The notes: generated by a model not told the origin, from the sequence alone. A stretch of DNA of 64,000 nucleotides from Limnanthes douglasii subsp. nivea (GCA_036936605.1 JAUPFV010000005.1:229739770-229803769); one strand, 5' to 3'; positions 22,646-33,906 are shown, counted from the first letter of the stretch. Made by a program: numbers and translations.

Positions 22646-23152
22646 AAAATATGTAAATATTTACTTGTTTAAAAGTTCATGTAAATATTTGGGGGCATTC
22701 TCTTTCCTACCCTGGTGGCGCGGGGAGGTTTTAATGAGGTGTCCGAGTTTTTTATAAAATTTGATGCGTTCTTAAAAATCCAGAGTGTTTTCGTTTAATA
22801 GTTTTTGGTGAAATTTTTATTTGAACAGACCGGATTAAATTGGAGGAGTGATGACTACTTAAACATTTGTCATCGGAGAATTTAAACACTCTCACTTTAG
22901 AATACTTATGAAATAACTAAGGGCTGTTTAAATATTAGCCACCAAAATTGAAAAACTATGAAAGAATGCAAGAATTGTGCAAAATAAAACTACCCATTAA
23001 AACATACGAAGTGCCTTGTACACCCAAGGACTTTGAGTTTTCAAACAAAAAGGTTTATCTGAACATGAGCCGGGCATCATTACAAAAAATGCCTTGGCCA
23101 TCCAAGGACTTTGGTTCGATTGCAATTTTTTTTAAGAAAGATAGTTAATACT
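22646..23152. other. Element A non-coding spacer between pol and aORF
   Basis: No convincing gene. It includes ctctttcctaccctggtggcg (22702-22722), a stretch also found after pol in fragment M (43735-43755) and in B and J, so some function may reside here. Confidence 0.5.
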
Positions 23153-26106
23153 TCAAGACTGAGCTTTCTTAGATGGCCCAACCACACTAGTTTTCTTCTT
23201 CTTGGGGTCGTCATTTTCCTCATCCTGACTCTCCCTGGTGTTCTCTTCTTCATCGGTTGGGTCATCCAAACCACTGGAATAGTCATGCTTGTCACCATCA
23301 GCCATCGTGTGGAAGGGGAGGTCTTCATACTCTACAAAAGTCCATAAGTCTCCCAGTGTCCTCTTCGGGAATTTCTCATGAAAGAGCAAGACCATGTCCG
23401 ACTTCACTTTGGCAAACTTTTCTTTCTGAGTGTCTATCACTTGGTTGGAATAAGCATCAATCCTAGCTTGGATTTTTGCCTCTTGATCCTTTAGTAAATC
23501 AGCTTTTTCTTGTGCAGCCTTGGACACCGAGTCCTCGAGTGAGATCTTGTCATTGGTTAAAGTATGAATGACCTTGTCCCTAGCCCTCACCTCTTTCCTG
23601 AAAGAAGAGAGATCTCTCTCCAACTCGGTTTGCTTTGTTCGGAGTTCTTTGATAGTATCTTCCAAAGTGGCTACCTTTGTGGCCCAATCCTCCTGGTTCT
23701 TCTTCAACTCCTCATTTTCCCTTTTCAAAACATCAGCATTTTGATTGGCAGTGAGGAGGTCGCCAGACAATTTCTCTTTGTCAGAATTAAGGGCATTAAT
23801 GATGGATGACTGACCTCGTACTTGCTTCTCCAAATTAAGCACTGGCTGAATATTACTTAATATAGAGTGAGTTATGACATATCTTTCACTTGAGACGGAG
23901 AAAGACTTACCATTGAAGGTAACGATGTTCGAAGAACTTGGGGGGAGGTAAGGCCCTGCAAAATCATCCTTAGGGAGGTTTTCGAAGTAAAGTCCAATTT
24001 ATTCAAGACCACTAATATCAACACCATCAATGCTGATATCCCCTCATGCACCCCCTCCGGTTTGGAAGTCACCAGGGATGCCTTATGCTTGAGTTGGGTC
24101 AGTAGGGTCAGCAGGGGGAAGAGGCTCCGGAGGCCGGAGGGAAATTTCATCACCCTTGGAGGTTTTCTTCTTCTTGGCCTCCCTGTCCTTGCCTTCTGCT
24201 CCTCGTTTCCTGTCTTTCTTAGGAGCCTTTGAGGATTTTGGAGATCCTACCACTTCTCTAGTACTTTCATGCTCCACTACTTGTAGAAGAGAGACATCAA
24301 CCTGTCCTTGATCTGGCCCCTCTTGGTTTGTTGGGGTAGCTTCCTCTACTTCGGTAGGATTGGCTTCAACCGTACTCTGCTTGCCTTTACTTTTTTTCCC
24401 TTCATCTTGCTTGGGGCTTTAGCTCTACCAGGTAGATACAACGACCCATCCGGTGCATCTGTTCTCCTGAGGATTACTTACGGAGGGGGTGGGGTGGTTA
24501 GTTCCTCCCAGGATAAGTCCCTCCGGTCAGTTGTATTCCAAAGGTAGGACCTTGTTAGATTTCCTCCGGTAAAAGCATTGTGGAAGCGATTTACCCACTT
24601 CTCAGCAGCCCAAGCATTTAGCTTGGAGCAAGTGGTCTGCCCAGCCTTCAAGTGGTCACTAAAGTCCTTAGGCAGCACTACAAAAAAAAGACAAGTTAGA
24701 TAAACAAATTTGTGATAAACAAAGATGGAAATGTGAGGTGAGATTCTTACCATCGCTTCGCCATCGGTAAGCAGACTCGGGTTGACACCGGTTTTAATCT
24801 TCCTCTCATTCTCCCAGGCGCCACTAACAAACAAGAATTAAGTTTTCCAATTCCTTTCCAACTCAAGCAGGTCGTCCAATACTTTGTAATTATCACCCAT
24901 GTTGAAGTGATAGAAGGGAATAAGGTGGTTTCTGCAGAGGCTGGCCACAACTGCAAACTGATCCATTGGAAGAGGAATTCCGGAGAGCCTGGAGGCCATA
25001 ATACAAGCCATGAGAGTGTACCATGCATTGGGGCTCAATTGGCTTGGGCAGAGTTTGATGAGGTGAAAGTATTTGACTATCTCTGGGTCTAGGGGAAACC
25101 TTAGTCCTCAGTTGAAGAGCTCAGTGAAGAAAACTATTTCACTGAGCTTGCATTCCATCGGTGTCTTCGGATCCACCGGAATCCTTACCTTGACATTCTC
25201 CGGGATCCCCCATTTTGTTCGCATCCGACCCAGTTCGGCTGTGTGGATGAAAGCATAATTAAGTTTTTGCAAAGCTAGCAGGTATTTGACACTTACCTTG
25301 TGGAAGCAAGATCCCACTTTTCCCACAAGACTCTCCGGAAAATCCGGATGCTTTAAGCATAGTTTCTCCTTGCCTTTGTCCTTCTTGGCAGCAGCAACCT
25401 CACTTGTTTGCCCGAAGACTTCGGACTCAAAAGGAGCTTATTCAACAGAATCCTCCAACACTTCTTCCATTATCATGGAAGAGTTATCAGTTGTTTTTGG
25501 GTGGGGGGAGCTAGTGGTTGGCTCAGCAGGCCCTCCGGATGGTTGGGCATTACTGGCTTCTTGTAGTCTAGACTCCGGCTGGGGCTCAGATGCAGTGGTT
25601 TCTTTCCGGAGACTTGAACTAGATTCCTCCGGGCCGGACAGCTTGTCCTTAGGAGTCTTAATGGGTGCTACTGACCCGGTATTGCTATTTTTAGCCCCCG
25701 ATTTGGAAGGTGTAGCTTTTGGAGCTTGCCCTTTTACCAAGCTACCTCTTCTCCGATCTACTAACTTCTCTGGAGAGGCGTCAGCATCCGATCCCATGGC
25801 AATGAATGGGGAAGGTTTCTTAAAACTGGTGACTGCCTGTCCTGGTTCAACAGTAGGCTCTGATTCCTGAACCGACGAGCCCAAAACAATTAGTGAAAGG
25901 TTGGGTTGGAACAATCTCCTAGGTTTAACACTCTTAGTTGAAGAAGAACCCCGGTCAGGCTATGAGCTTGATGTTTCCGATTTATCAACATGGGAAACAG
26001 GGAGGCCTCCAGCAATGCACCTTTCTCGTTCAACCTTTTGAGCTTTTTCCAACTCTGAAAAATTGAGCCACCAACCTTTTATTAAAGCGTTTCTTGATGT
26101 GAACAT
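23153..26106 (-). pseudogene. Element A antisense gene (aORF), two exons
   Basis: The start ATG at 26106 (MFTSRNALIKGWWLN) matches the start in element C. Exon 1 (26106-24751) is in one frame with nonsense codons near 25958 and at 25438, 25108 and 24838, and a 1-bp loss near 24765. It encodes a Ser/Pro-rich N-terminus and the conserved central domain (AELGRMRTKWGIPENVKVRIP, PLDPEIVKYFHLIKLCPSQLSPNAWYTLMACIMASR, split here). A 73-bp intron follows, then exon 2: DHLKAGQTTCSKLNAW, TGGNLTRSYLWNTT, a Lys-rich linker with a putative nuclear signal (DREAKKKKTSKG) and a clean coiled coil at 23842-23153 ending with KVKSDMVLLFHEKFP and an acidic tail. About 960 residues without breaks. Function unknown. 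Grande elements carry a comparable antisense nuclear-protein gene. Confidence 0.85.
24678..24750 (-). other. Intron of the element A aORF (phase 1, 73 bp)
   Basis: On the minus strand GTAAGA opens it and a long T tract with TTTGTAG closes it; exon 2 resumes as LPKDFSDHLK. Position and phase equal those in C, I and J. The donor is close to consensus. Confidence 0.7.
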
Positions 26107-26205
26107 AAACTCACACCAAAAGAAATTTTTGTTTTTGAGAGATGAAAGCTTTGAAGTTTAAACAGATCAAGGATGATGAAGATGGTAAAACAGTGGAAAA
26201 GGGAC

Positions 26206-26214
26206 TAATTTATA
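26206..26214 (-). promoter_or_regulatory. TATA box of the element A aORF
   Basis: TATAAATTA on the minus strand, about 102 bp upstream of the aORF ATG and outside the LTR, at the spacing also found in C. Confidence 0.6.
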
Positions 26215-26535
26215 GTAAAGGTACAAAAGATGCTTTGATACCTAGGAGAATTCGAAAGGGTTTTAATTATTAAAAACAACGCTGATGTCACCCACATTAA
26301 ATGAAGAGGTTGCTTTTTGGAGTAAGTGGGAGCGCCGTTCTAGGGAAAAAACGGCTGATGTGGCGAATCATAAAAAGACACGTGTCCCATGATCTCTGGC
26401 AAAAAACCGTTTAGTTTCTGAGAACTTTTTCAGTCCGGATAAAGCCATTACACAATTTGAAAATCTGTCCGGACATGGCTATGACCAGATACAGGCTATT
26501 TTTTAGGTCTTGCCAAAGGCCTTTGAACACAACCT

Positions 26536-26549
26536 AAAAAAGGGTCTAC
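26536..26549 (+). other. Element A polypurine tract
   Basis: aaaaaagggtctac directly before the 3' LTR; the other elements here have the related GGGGCTAC. It primes plus-strand DNA synthesis. Confidence 0.75.
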
Positions 26550-26959
26550 TGATGAGTCCGGATCTTGTCACCACTCTTTATGAGAACCGGACAGGGGCAA
26601 TTCGGACAACATCCACCTAACCGGACAGGGGCAGTTCGGACAACCTCCACTTACTGAACTGTCCGGACGAGACTAAAGTATTAAAAACTTAATCACTTCA
26701 TGACTAAGCTGATTACTTGCTTACTTAAAACTAATGGGTCTTTAAACTCGACCTGAATTCATTAACACAACCCGAAAGCCCATGTGGCCCAAAGATAAGG
26801 GTATAAATACCCAACCACCTTCATTAAATAAGGGTAATGAAAATTAAATACAACCAGGCAGCTCAATTCTCCCTCTACACTCTATCCAAACATTAAATAC
26901 CTTTGAAATACCACAAAACTCTGGACAAAATTACCCTCAAACGAAAATAAACCTCACCA
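26550..26959 (+). repeat. Element A 3' LTR
   Basis: 410 bp, six substitutions from the 5' copy (all between its positions 40 and 200) and no indels. Followed by ccatt at 26960-26964, the right target duplication. Confidence 0.95.
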
Positions 26960-26964
26960 CCATT

Positions 26965-28040
26965 AGCACAAAACATTTTCTTTCACAAAATGTTGGCGAA
27001 ACATGCTCCAGAACATGTCAAATTCTTGATACAACCCTGATGCAAATGATTATACGATTTTGATATAACATTCTTGAAAGTTTGAGAAAAGGATCTACAC
27101 AACAATTTATCATCATCATCGTAATTAATCATGAAAGTTTTGAATTGTTCGATGTGGCTATCCGGGTCTTGTATTCCGTTGAATCTTTCCAGCTTAGAAA
27201 TATCAAACCACTTCTGAAGATGACCAAACAAAATTTCTGGGAAGAGTGAAAATGATCTCCAATTATGACCCACATTATACGCACTTCCTCCCGGACCTTC
27301 ATTCACCGCTGTATATAAACCTTCCTCGAATGGAGATGTAAATTGATTACTCACACAGTACTCATGATTATGGATACCAGATTGAATTTTCATACGAGGA
27401 GTTATATGTTCTCGTCGAGTTACATTCACAACTTTAACGGGGTCTTCGGAGTAAAGCTTTTTCTTTCCATAATCGTACTTTCCCTTCCTCGAACCCTTTG
27501 CTCCCCAAGAAACTCGATAAGCATCTCTATGTCTCTTGGAACTTTTTTACCTATAATTTTTTATATGTCGAGTATCCCTTTCCGAGAATAAATATTCATC
27601 TGAGCTATAAGACAAATATTTACTAGATTCTGTTAGCTCATATCGTTGTCCAGATTTTCCCCTTCTTTTAGAAGAACAATGATTTTTTCTCTGATGCTTT
27701 CCTTGGAATGAGAAATTTTTTGCACCTGGTCTGTTCTTATTGTTCTTTCTCGTCGGATCTCAAAATTAATTCTCCGAACATTGATTATCGCTTCTTATTC
27801 TTCATTCAATCACTCAATATCTTCCAATAATTCTTTCCGTTGGGCTACCAAGACAAATTATTCGATTAGCTCTTCAACATATCGATCGTTATTGTTTCCT
27901 TCGTTTGTTACTTGTTCCCCGATCACGAGATCCTCAGATGAATCTCCGATCGCATGGTTTTTCGGATCAGCCTCTAGCTCTCCACGAACTTCTATCTCTA
28001 TTACTCTTACAATATTTTTAGTTTAATATTATGGTTTTGG
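26965..28040 (-). pseudogene. Element B gag, N-terminal and capsid part
   Basis: Read on minus from 28040: an acidic N-terminus (EVRGELEADPKNHAIGDSSEDL), a helix with ELLEDIE, a basic region rich in RRGK near 27660-27740, then YCVSNQFTSP and the capsid block (RFNGIQDPDSHIEQFKTFMINYDDDDKLLCRSFSQTF split across 27060-27240) and FDMFWSMFRQHF at 26970-27000, where element A interrupts it. The longest open piece is 26983-27429. The remainder of gag is at 15392-16510. No convincing ATG remains. Confidence 0.8.
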
Positions 28041-28065
28041 AACAACGATCCCGGGTATCAATCAC

Positions 28066-28084
28066 CTTCCCAAAGACGGCACCA
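28066..28084 (-). other. Element B primer-binding site
   Basis: TGGTGCCGTCTTTGGGAAG on the minus strand, one base inside the 5' LTR. It resembles the PBS-like TTGGCACCGTCTGTGGGAAG at 49104-49123 and differs clearly from the GACCACAGTG class of A, C and J. Confidence 0.75.
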
Positions 28085-28085
28085 T

Positions 28086-28519
28086 TGATGAATTTAGATA
28101 TTTTTTAGTTATTAATCCTGTTAAAACTATATTCGTATGAGAGTATCTATCACATAAATGTTCGTATGAGAGTATCTGTCATATAAATGTTCGTATGTGG
28201 ATATTCTTAGAGAGAGAAAGAGACCAAAAGAATAAATGTAGCAATCATTAACTAATTATTGGATCATTTCCCAAAAAAGGGAATTCTCTATTATATAGTA
28301 CATGAGGTAGGTTATGAATTTACATATTTACCCTCTCATTAATTGGTATTCTAACCTCACTCCTTTTACTATTTATAAACAAGTATACTAGTTATTATAT
28401 ACGATCCCCTCAACCATTATGTTTGCTTTAGTTTAGTTCTTGACATTTAATCACATCAATTTAACCCTTTATTCATCAAAGTAAAGCTTATTCCTCACCA
28501 TATTTTTCTCCTTTTATCA
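28086..28519 (-). repeat. Element B 5' LTR
   Basis: 434 bp from TGATGAATTT to TTATCA on plus, paired with 822-1245. A 27-33 bp tandem duplication around cataaatgttcgtatg makes it longer than the left copy. Confidence 0.85.
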
Positions 28520-28762
28520 CCGTTGATCGTTCTTGACTTTGTTTTTCTCCGACGATAGTTCTTTTCGGACCTCCGACCTGAGCCTTTTAGCGACCATTTC
28601 TGCGTCTTTATGAGCATTTAATTTAGTGATATCTTCCAAAAGTTCCTTTTTCAGGGCTACCAGGAAAAACTGCTTTAGTTTCTCCTCAAAGAATTGATCA
28701 TCGTTGTGTTGTTCTTCGATTTTTTGTTCTTCGAAGTGATAATCCTCTTACGTGTCTCCCAT
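28520..28762 (-). pseudogene. Element E gag N-terminus
   Basis: ATG at 28762 (MGDT then a stop) opens a gag N-terminal helix: ELLEDITKLNAHKDAEMVAKRLRSEVRKELSS, ending at 28520 where B begins and resuming at 821. It is comparable to the EIEALRA helix of the A, C and J gags. Confidence 0.7.
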
Positions 28763-28875
28763 CACCAAACCATAGAACCCAACAACGGGTACCTCTTACA
28801 CTTCTATGTTCGTCTTTATTAAAAAGCTCACAACTGAAAAAATAGTTTTAGAGAAACGACTTCGAGTACCACATT

Positions 28876-28894
28876 CTCCTAATGTGGTCACCAA
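28876..28894 (-). other. Element E primer-binding site
   Basis: TTGGTGACCACATTAGGAG on the minus strand, directly inside the 5' LTR. It is nearest the GACCACAGTGGGAG class but with a CACATTAG core. Confidence 0.65.
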
Positions 28895-29266
28895 TGATAA
28901 TTCTAGAAATATCCAAGGTGAATATAGCTCTAGAATATCCTTGGTACCAGTTCTAGAGAGTTAAACACTGGAGGTGGAGAGAAAAAATTCCAAAAGTGGT
29001 AATAGTGTAATACTTGTTCACCCGTCTAAAAAAAGAATGTTGCTTTATATAGTAAAAGTGATGGGGCCAAAAACCATATGGTTGATTCATTTAAGGTTAT
29101 CATACCCCCACTATTCTACTAATATTACTCATACACACTTATTATTATATCATATACCCTCGATGTTACACATTTATATTATTTTATATTACAAGATTTA
29201 TATTTAACCAAATCCATACAATATTCAACGACCCGGACCCGATCGAGATAAATCACATCCTTATCA
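28895..29266 (-). repeat. Element E 5' LTR
   Basis: From TGATAATTCTAG to CCTTATCA on plus (372 bp). On the minus strand it starts TGATAAGGATG and aligns along its length with the plus-strand LTR at 60521-60839 (TGGTAAGGGTG; shared gtggtttttgg and aaagcaacatt blocks), which is how the outer end was set. Its partner lies outside the window. Confidence 0.65.
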
Positions 29267-31450
29267 ACTATGACTAGATGCGTGGACAAAACTTAACCTT
29301 CTTTGATGGAACGATTAAGTTCACACCTTCCAAAATGAAGAGATATGATAGATTAACTTTAGTAATCTTCTCACTAAGCAGGTAGTCCAGAAATTTATCG
29401 GATTAGAAACTGAAAGTATATTTAACCTCATTTAATTTAATATGTATAAAGCGGAGGTTCTTAAGTATATTTGTAAGATCGATCAACAATTTATAATTTT
29501 TTCCTCGTGTGACTAACATGTCATCAATAGAAGCCTATAAGTTTTGCCCAAGCTTGATAGCAAATGTCTTATTCATAATACACTAGTAAGTATCCTCCTC
29601 GAGTTTTTTGACCGAAATATATTATCTTGTAATAAAAAGCCTCATTTTGTCATGAAAATAATATGTTCATAATCATTTTCATGCATCGAAATTTGATTAT
29701 AACTATACTATGCATTTATAAATGATACCATGCGGTTATCCGACTAAATGATTGATGCGTGGGACATGAAAATGGTTTTACAAACATTTTCTTGAGATCT
29801 ATAAAGTCAAAACACACACGCTATTTCCTTTTTTTACAAAAACTGGATTTTTGGTTAATATGGTGTAAAATCCTTGCATATGTGGCCTACTTTGCTCGAT
29901 TGGTCCACATCGACCACAATCGCTTCCATTTTTTCTTAGGATAAAAGACAACATTTTTATTTAATCTTGTTAAGATCCGATGAAATATCACCTTGACTAG
30001 AAAACTAATGATATTGTATGCTTCATATACAAAAATATTCAAGTTTTAAAAAATAAAATGTTAATAATTCGATTATGAAATTACATTGCGAATATTTTCC
30101 AACCTGAAGGCTTTAGAACGCATGAGTAATAATTTCGACAGATTATGATAGTTCAACCAAGTGGGACCTATCACGGGTCATCCATATCAGCAAAGACGAT
30201 TGGGGTCCCAACTAACTATTTTTTATTAGTGTTTGAGAGACATAATAATATTTCCAAACAATATTTTATTACCTTGGATAATAAAAAATTAGTCATTGAT
30301 AACATAACAAAAGCATTAGTGGACCGCGTAAATGAGTATGTGCTTATAGTCTTATGATTATCTCATTATAAAATAAACGAATATTCCCCATTGCAAAATG
30401 ATATTGGACTTTTTTTTAATGGGTTCGTTGTTCGCGGATAACCTCTAATTTTATTTTACCAATAATGAGGGTGTTAGTCTATGTAAAACCAATTACATTT
30501 TTAAATGGTAAATGAGACGTTATTTCATACATTGTATCATAGTTACATTTAAAAAGAATGTTGCTTGAACTGCATGTATCAATCGTAATATATCAACCTA
30601 TATCTCGGCAATGCGTACAATTATAATGAAAATATGTTTGTGCGGCTTGATAACCTTCTGAAGGTCATCGTTATCAAAATTAATGGTAGGATAGGGTTGT
30701 CAATATAAATGCACCAAGCTCTAGCTCAACTGTTGGATTTCAAGATTAGTTGTATGATGCTTTTATGAGGTATTAGTCGTACTTTTAAAGAATCACGCCT
30801 ACATTAATAATACATCGCGCTTTGTAATGTGATCCATATAATCGCTGAAATTTTCCGAAATTTAAAACATTTTGGTCGTCTAACCGACTCCAAACCGTTG
30901 GTTCAATTTAGCATGTTTTTTAGCATTTCAGAAGTTTGACCAGCTAAATGTTATCTATCATGTTATAAACTCTTTATTAAGGTGTGATAATCCCGCATCA
31001 AGTATCTTGTGTCATTATGGTACTTATAAATGTTTTTCATATTACAAACAATTTTTGGGGGGAAATGTTGGTTTTGCTTACAAAAATAGACAATGTCTTG
31101 GGCTTTATCACCAACGAACATGCCATTTACAGGGGAACTCAATACAATATATGTTTATATATTTTTTATTATCATTGTTACCTCTGCCATGAGATTTGCC
31201 GCTAATGTTTAACTGTTTAATATTAATGGAGGTGTAATAGCGTTGGTACTCTTGATCATGCCAGTAATAAGTGTTTTGGCCACTACAGTGGCACGATGGT
31301 GGAGAGGATAAGCTCTTGAGCCTTCCTAGAGCCTCATGCATACATCTCATCAAGTTTGACGTGTGCTTAAATTTGCACAAATAAGTCATCAGATATCAAA
31401 GCCTACTTCTTCATAGTATATTTTTCTAGAAGCTATGAAGGATTCTTTGT
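29267..31450 (-). pseudogene. Remnant F: decayed gypsy gag-pol
   Basis: Old minus-strand coding remains. RT traces lie at 29270-29960: a NKTFAIKLGQNL-like block, the catalytic box decayed to SIDDMLVT near 29515, a KFRCMKMI and FDFIDLKKMFVKPF-like stretch corresponding to NFTDLN. A gag knuckle trace (KYHNDTRYLMRD) is near 30985-31020. No frame of useful length remains. No LTR could be assigned. Element E probably inserted in or next to it, since its LTR abuts the RT remains. Confidence 0.6.
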
Positions 31451-33201
31451 GAGTAAACAACATAAGCTTTGAAATTTTGGTTCAGTCGTACTTATATTTT
31501 ATAATGTTTATACTTTAGCAAAAAAACATAACTATAAGATTTTTAGAAAAATTAAGTATTACTATATTTTAAGGGTTAGTTAGTCATAACAACCTCGACA
31601 AGTTTCAAATTACTAATAACATGCAACATAATATCTTCCAATAATATCCTTGAAAATACAATATACATGCGACACATACCACCTTCAACCACAAACTAAA
31701 ATTAATTATTTAATTTTTAATTTCAAAACTCTATATCTTTTAAAAACTAACTCATTTTTTTTCTTTCAAAAACACGTATATTTTTATTTTTTAAAGACGA
31801 AGAAAACGAAATCCATGAGTGATATATTTGGATTTTCTTTAAAAGCAAATTCGCAACCAAATTGTTCTTAATTTCGTCACTAAACAACAATTATTTTTGG
31901 CAATCAAATTGCGTGTAATTTCGCAACTAAACAAAAGTTATTTGCTTTTTTGAGACTTATTTCACAACCATATTGCACGTAATTGCACAACTCTAATTTT
32001 TTAAAAGACTTTTTTTTAGATAAAATTAGTTGTTTCACATCCAAATTGCATATATTTTTCACCTAGTTAATACTTATATTCACAAATGCACACAATCATA
32101 TGTATTTAGAAACCAAAATCATATTTTTGTAAATATTTTCTTCTTATTTTTAAAAATATTTGTTCGTATTTCCACAATTTATTTTTTTCAATCAAAATAC
32201 ACGTAATTTCGCCACTAAACAATAATTATTTTTCCACAACAAAAATATAAGCTAATTTTACCACTATATAACTATTTTTTGGGTGTCTATAATTTCAAAA
32301 ATTAATATTTAGTGTTCGTGGTAAGATTGTCCGAAATTTTTATTTAAAAGCGTCAGTAACAACAAACCGATTAGCCTTGTGAAATAAATCTCCACGTCAT
32401 ACAATTATACTTTTTGGAAAAAATTGACGCATCCGCCGTATCATATTTCATTGTCGGTATGCAATCGCTGAATTCTTAAATTTCTAAACGTGATCCAGAC
32501 TGCTTCCGAACCGCTGGTCAGATTCCTCATGCCAATAATGTTAGAAACCATATCCTCTGTGGGTTAAGGTCGAGTGGTCGACTAGTAACGGCTTGATTAA
32601 TATGATTTTTATTACTAATTATTTATTTTACTAAGCTGATCTTAATAAGGACAAATAAAATGTAGTACAATACTGAACGAAAAATAGAACCCGATAAACC
32701 GGGTGTTGGTTTGGACATACTTTCGTCCAATCAACCGAGTGACCGAGTAGAGAAAATATGATTACTTTTTCAACGAAATCGGAAGACACCGTGACAGATT
32801 TAATAATAAAATAATCAATATTAAGAAATTATAAATGGGTCTCGCTTCTCCACTTTGCTTCGTCTTCCTGGTTATGGCACATCGCACACCTGCCTTGCCT
32901 TAGGTTAAAGCCAAATTCACTCTTTCTTCACACCACCCACTTCTCTTCAATCCAATTCATTCTGAAATCAAATTCGATAATTTACTTTGGAATCTCTTAC
33001 CTATACATCGGCACCGACACAATCACAATCTCAATCTCAATCCCAATCTGATCTATATACTTCAGGTGAACTCCATATCCAATTGATTTTTTTTTTCTGG
33101 ATTTTGATCACGTAGTTCGATTTGAATTTGAGTCTAGATTGATGGGTTTCTGATCAGATTCAATCGGATTTCAATTTCTTTTGGGGGTTTTTGGTACTGA
33201 A
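31451..33201. other. AT-rich spacer with a degenerate repeat, then promoter and 5' UTR of the next gene
   Basis: 31840-32290 shows a degenerate periodic pattern: variants of aatttcgcaactaaacaa and caaccaaattg recur at roughly 55-65 bp. From about 32860 the sequence becomes C/T-rich, as plant 5' leaders are; cagGTGAAC near 33065 might be the donor of a leader intron. No TATA box is clear. Confidence 0.5.
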
Positions 33202-33906
33202 ATGGTCTATTTCCATAGCTCGATTTCCGTGTGCAACTCCGTTGACCAACCAGCCACCACAACCATGGCAAACTCCGTGAACTCGATCGTTCTCCATCCG
33301 AAACAGAGGCACATCAATAACCATACACACAAGAACAAGAAGCTACTAAACAACAACTCACCGAATCCATCGATTTTCCCTGTATGCGATCAATCTCCAT
33401 CGGCAGCGATGGACGTTTTGATCTTGATCGCCGTGGTAACCGCTTTCGGATTTTTGGTTTTCCCATATGTCAAATTCGTATCTATTAGTTTATTTGAATT
33501 CATCGGATTGATCGTTTGCATCATCGGAGGTGAAGTAGCTCGAAATCCGTTGCTATTCGGATCTATATCGCTTAGTATATCATTTGCCGCTTTGGTCACT
33601 TGGGTTGTGCTCACATGTACGAGCAGTAAATGTGGGAACAGAAACTGTAAAGGGCTAAAGAAATCTGCAGAGTTCGATATTCAGCTGGAGAATGAGGATT
33701 GCGTAAAGAATTCGAGTTCGAAGGGTGGTCTCAAGAGGGGTTTGTTTGAATTGCCTCGCGATCATTACAGGGAATTGGAAGCTGAGCTGAAAAAGATCGC
33801 TCCCCCTAATGGTCGGGCTGTGCTGGTTTTTAGAGCCAAGTGTGGGTGCTCTGTGGGGAGATTGGAGGTTCCAGGGCCGAAGAAGCAAAGGAAGATCAAG
33901 AAGTAG
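33202..33906 (+). CDS. Conserved plant membrane protein, MVYFHSS type (often labelled ribosomal protein L34e superfamily)
   Basis: One uninterrupted 234-residue frame. I chose ATG 33202 because MVYFHSSIS is the start I recall for related plant proteins; the frame is open upstream but without ATG. Residues 20-60 are polar and Asn/His-rich. Three hydrophobic segments lie at about 71-92, 96-112 and 118-140. Then come Cys pairs (KCGNRNCKG, 144-151) and a strongly charged C-terminal domain with FELPRDHYRELEAELKKIAPPNGRAVLVFRA (in two blocks from 182), CGCSVGRLEVPGPK and a basic KKQRKIKK end. Such proteins are annotated in other plants as L34e-like, but the membrane segments argue against a ribosomal role. 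Function unknown. Probably a single coding exon. Confidence 0.85.
   Translation: MVYFHSSISVCNSVDQPATTTMANSVNSIVLHPKQRHINNHTHKNKKLLNNNSPNPSIFPVCDQSPSAAMDVLILIAVVTAFGFLVFPYVKFVSISLFEFIGLIVCIIGGEVARNPLLFGSISLSISFAALVTWVVLTCTSSKCGNRNCKGLKKSAEFDIQLENEDCVKNSSSKGGLKRGLFELPRDHYRELEAELKKIAPPNGRAVLVFRAKCGCSVGRLEVPGPKKQRKIKK

Larger units (their letters stand above)
16516..26959 (+). mobile_element. Element A: young, full-length but defective Tat-lineage gypsy retrotransposon
   Basis: 10,444 bp with 410-bp LTRs, TSD ccatt, PBS, gag, protease, RT, two RNase H domains, integrase, an antisense gene, PPT and 3' LTR, all in canonical order. I count six substitutions between the LTRs (98.5% identity), all in their first half. 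With a commonly used plant rate of about 1.3e-8 per site per year this would be roughly half a million years; the rate is an assumption. The coding region is far more damaged than the LTRs, so it was probably defective when it inserted. Confidence 0.95.
822..28519 (-). mobile_element. Element B: Tat-lineage Ty3/gypsy retrotransposon, carrying nested elements C and A
   Basis: Two related LTRs (822-1245 and 28086-28519, both TGAT...TATCA) bound this minus-strand element. After removing element C (8032-15386) and element A (16516-26959) the pieces order correctly on the minus strand as 5' LTR, PBS, gag, protease, RT, integrase, 50-bp tandem repeats, antisense ORF on plus, PPT and 3' LTR. By eye the LTRs differ at about one position in eight plus indels, so B is old. 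The flanking pentamers (ccaat left, ccgtt right) match only in part, which I read as a decayed target duplication. RNase H and the integrase zinc finger are deleted, so B cannot have been autonomous recently. Confidence 0.85.

Noticed and set aside
25286..25870. Plus-strand ORF of 194 codons in element A
   Set aside because: It is antisense to the conserved central and N-terminal parts of the aORF, with a biased composition that mirrors the coding strand.
817..28524. Perfect target duplication for element B
   Set aside because: Flanking pentamers ccaat and ccgtt agree at three of five positions only; I treat this as decayed, not as evidence.
33181..33201. Seven-residue N-terminal extension of the MVYFHSS-type protein
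   Set aside because: It would need a TTG start; ATG at 33202 fits the family start.
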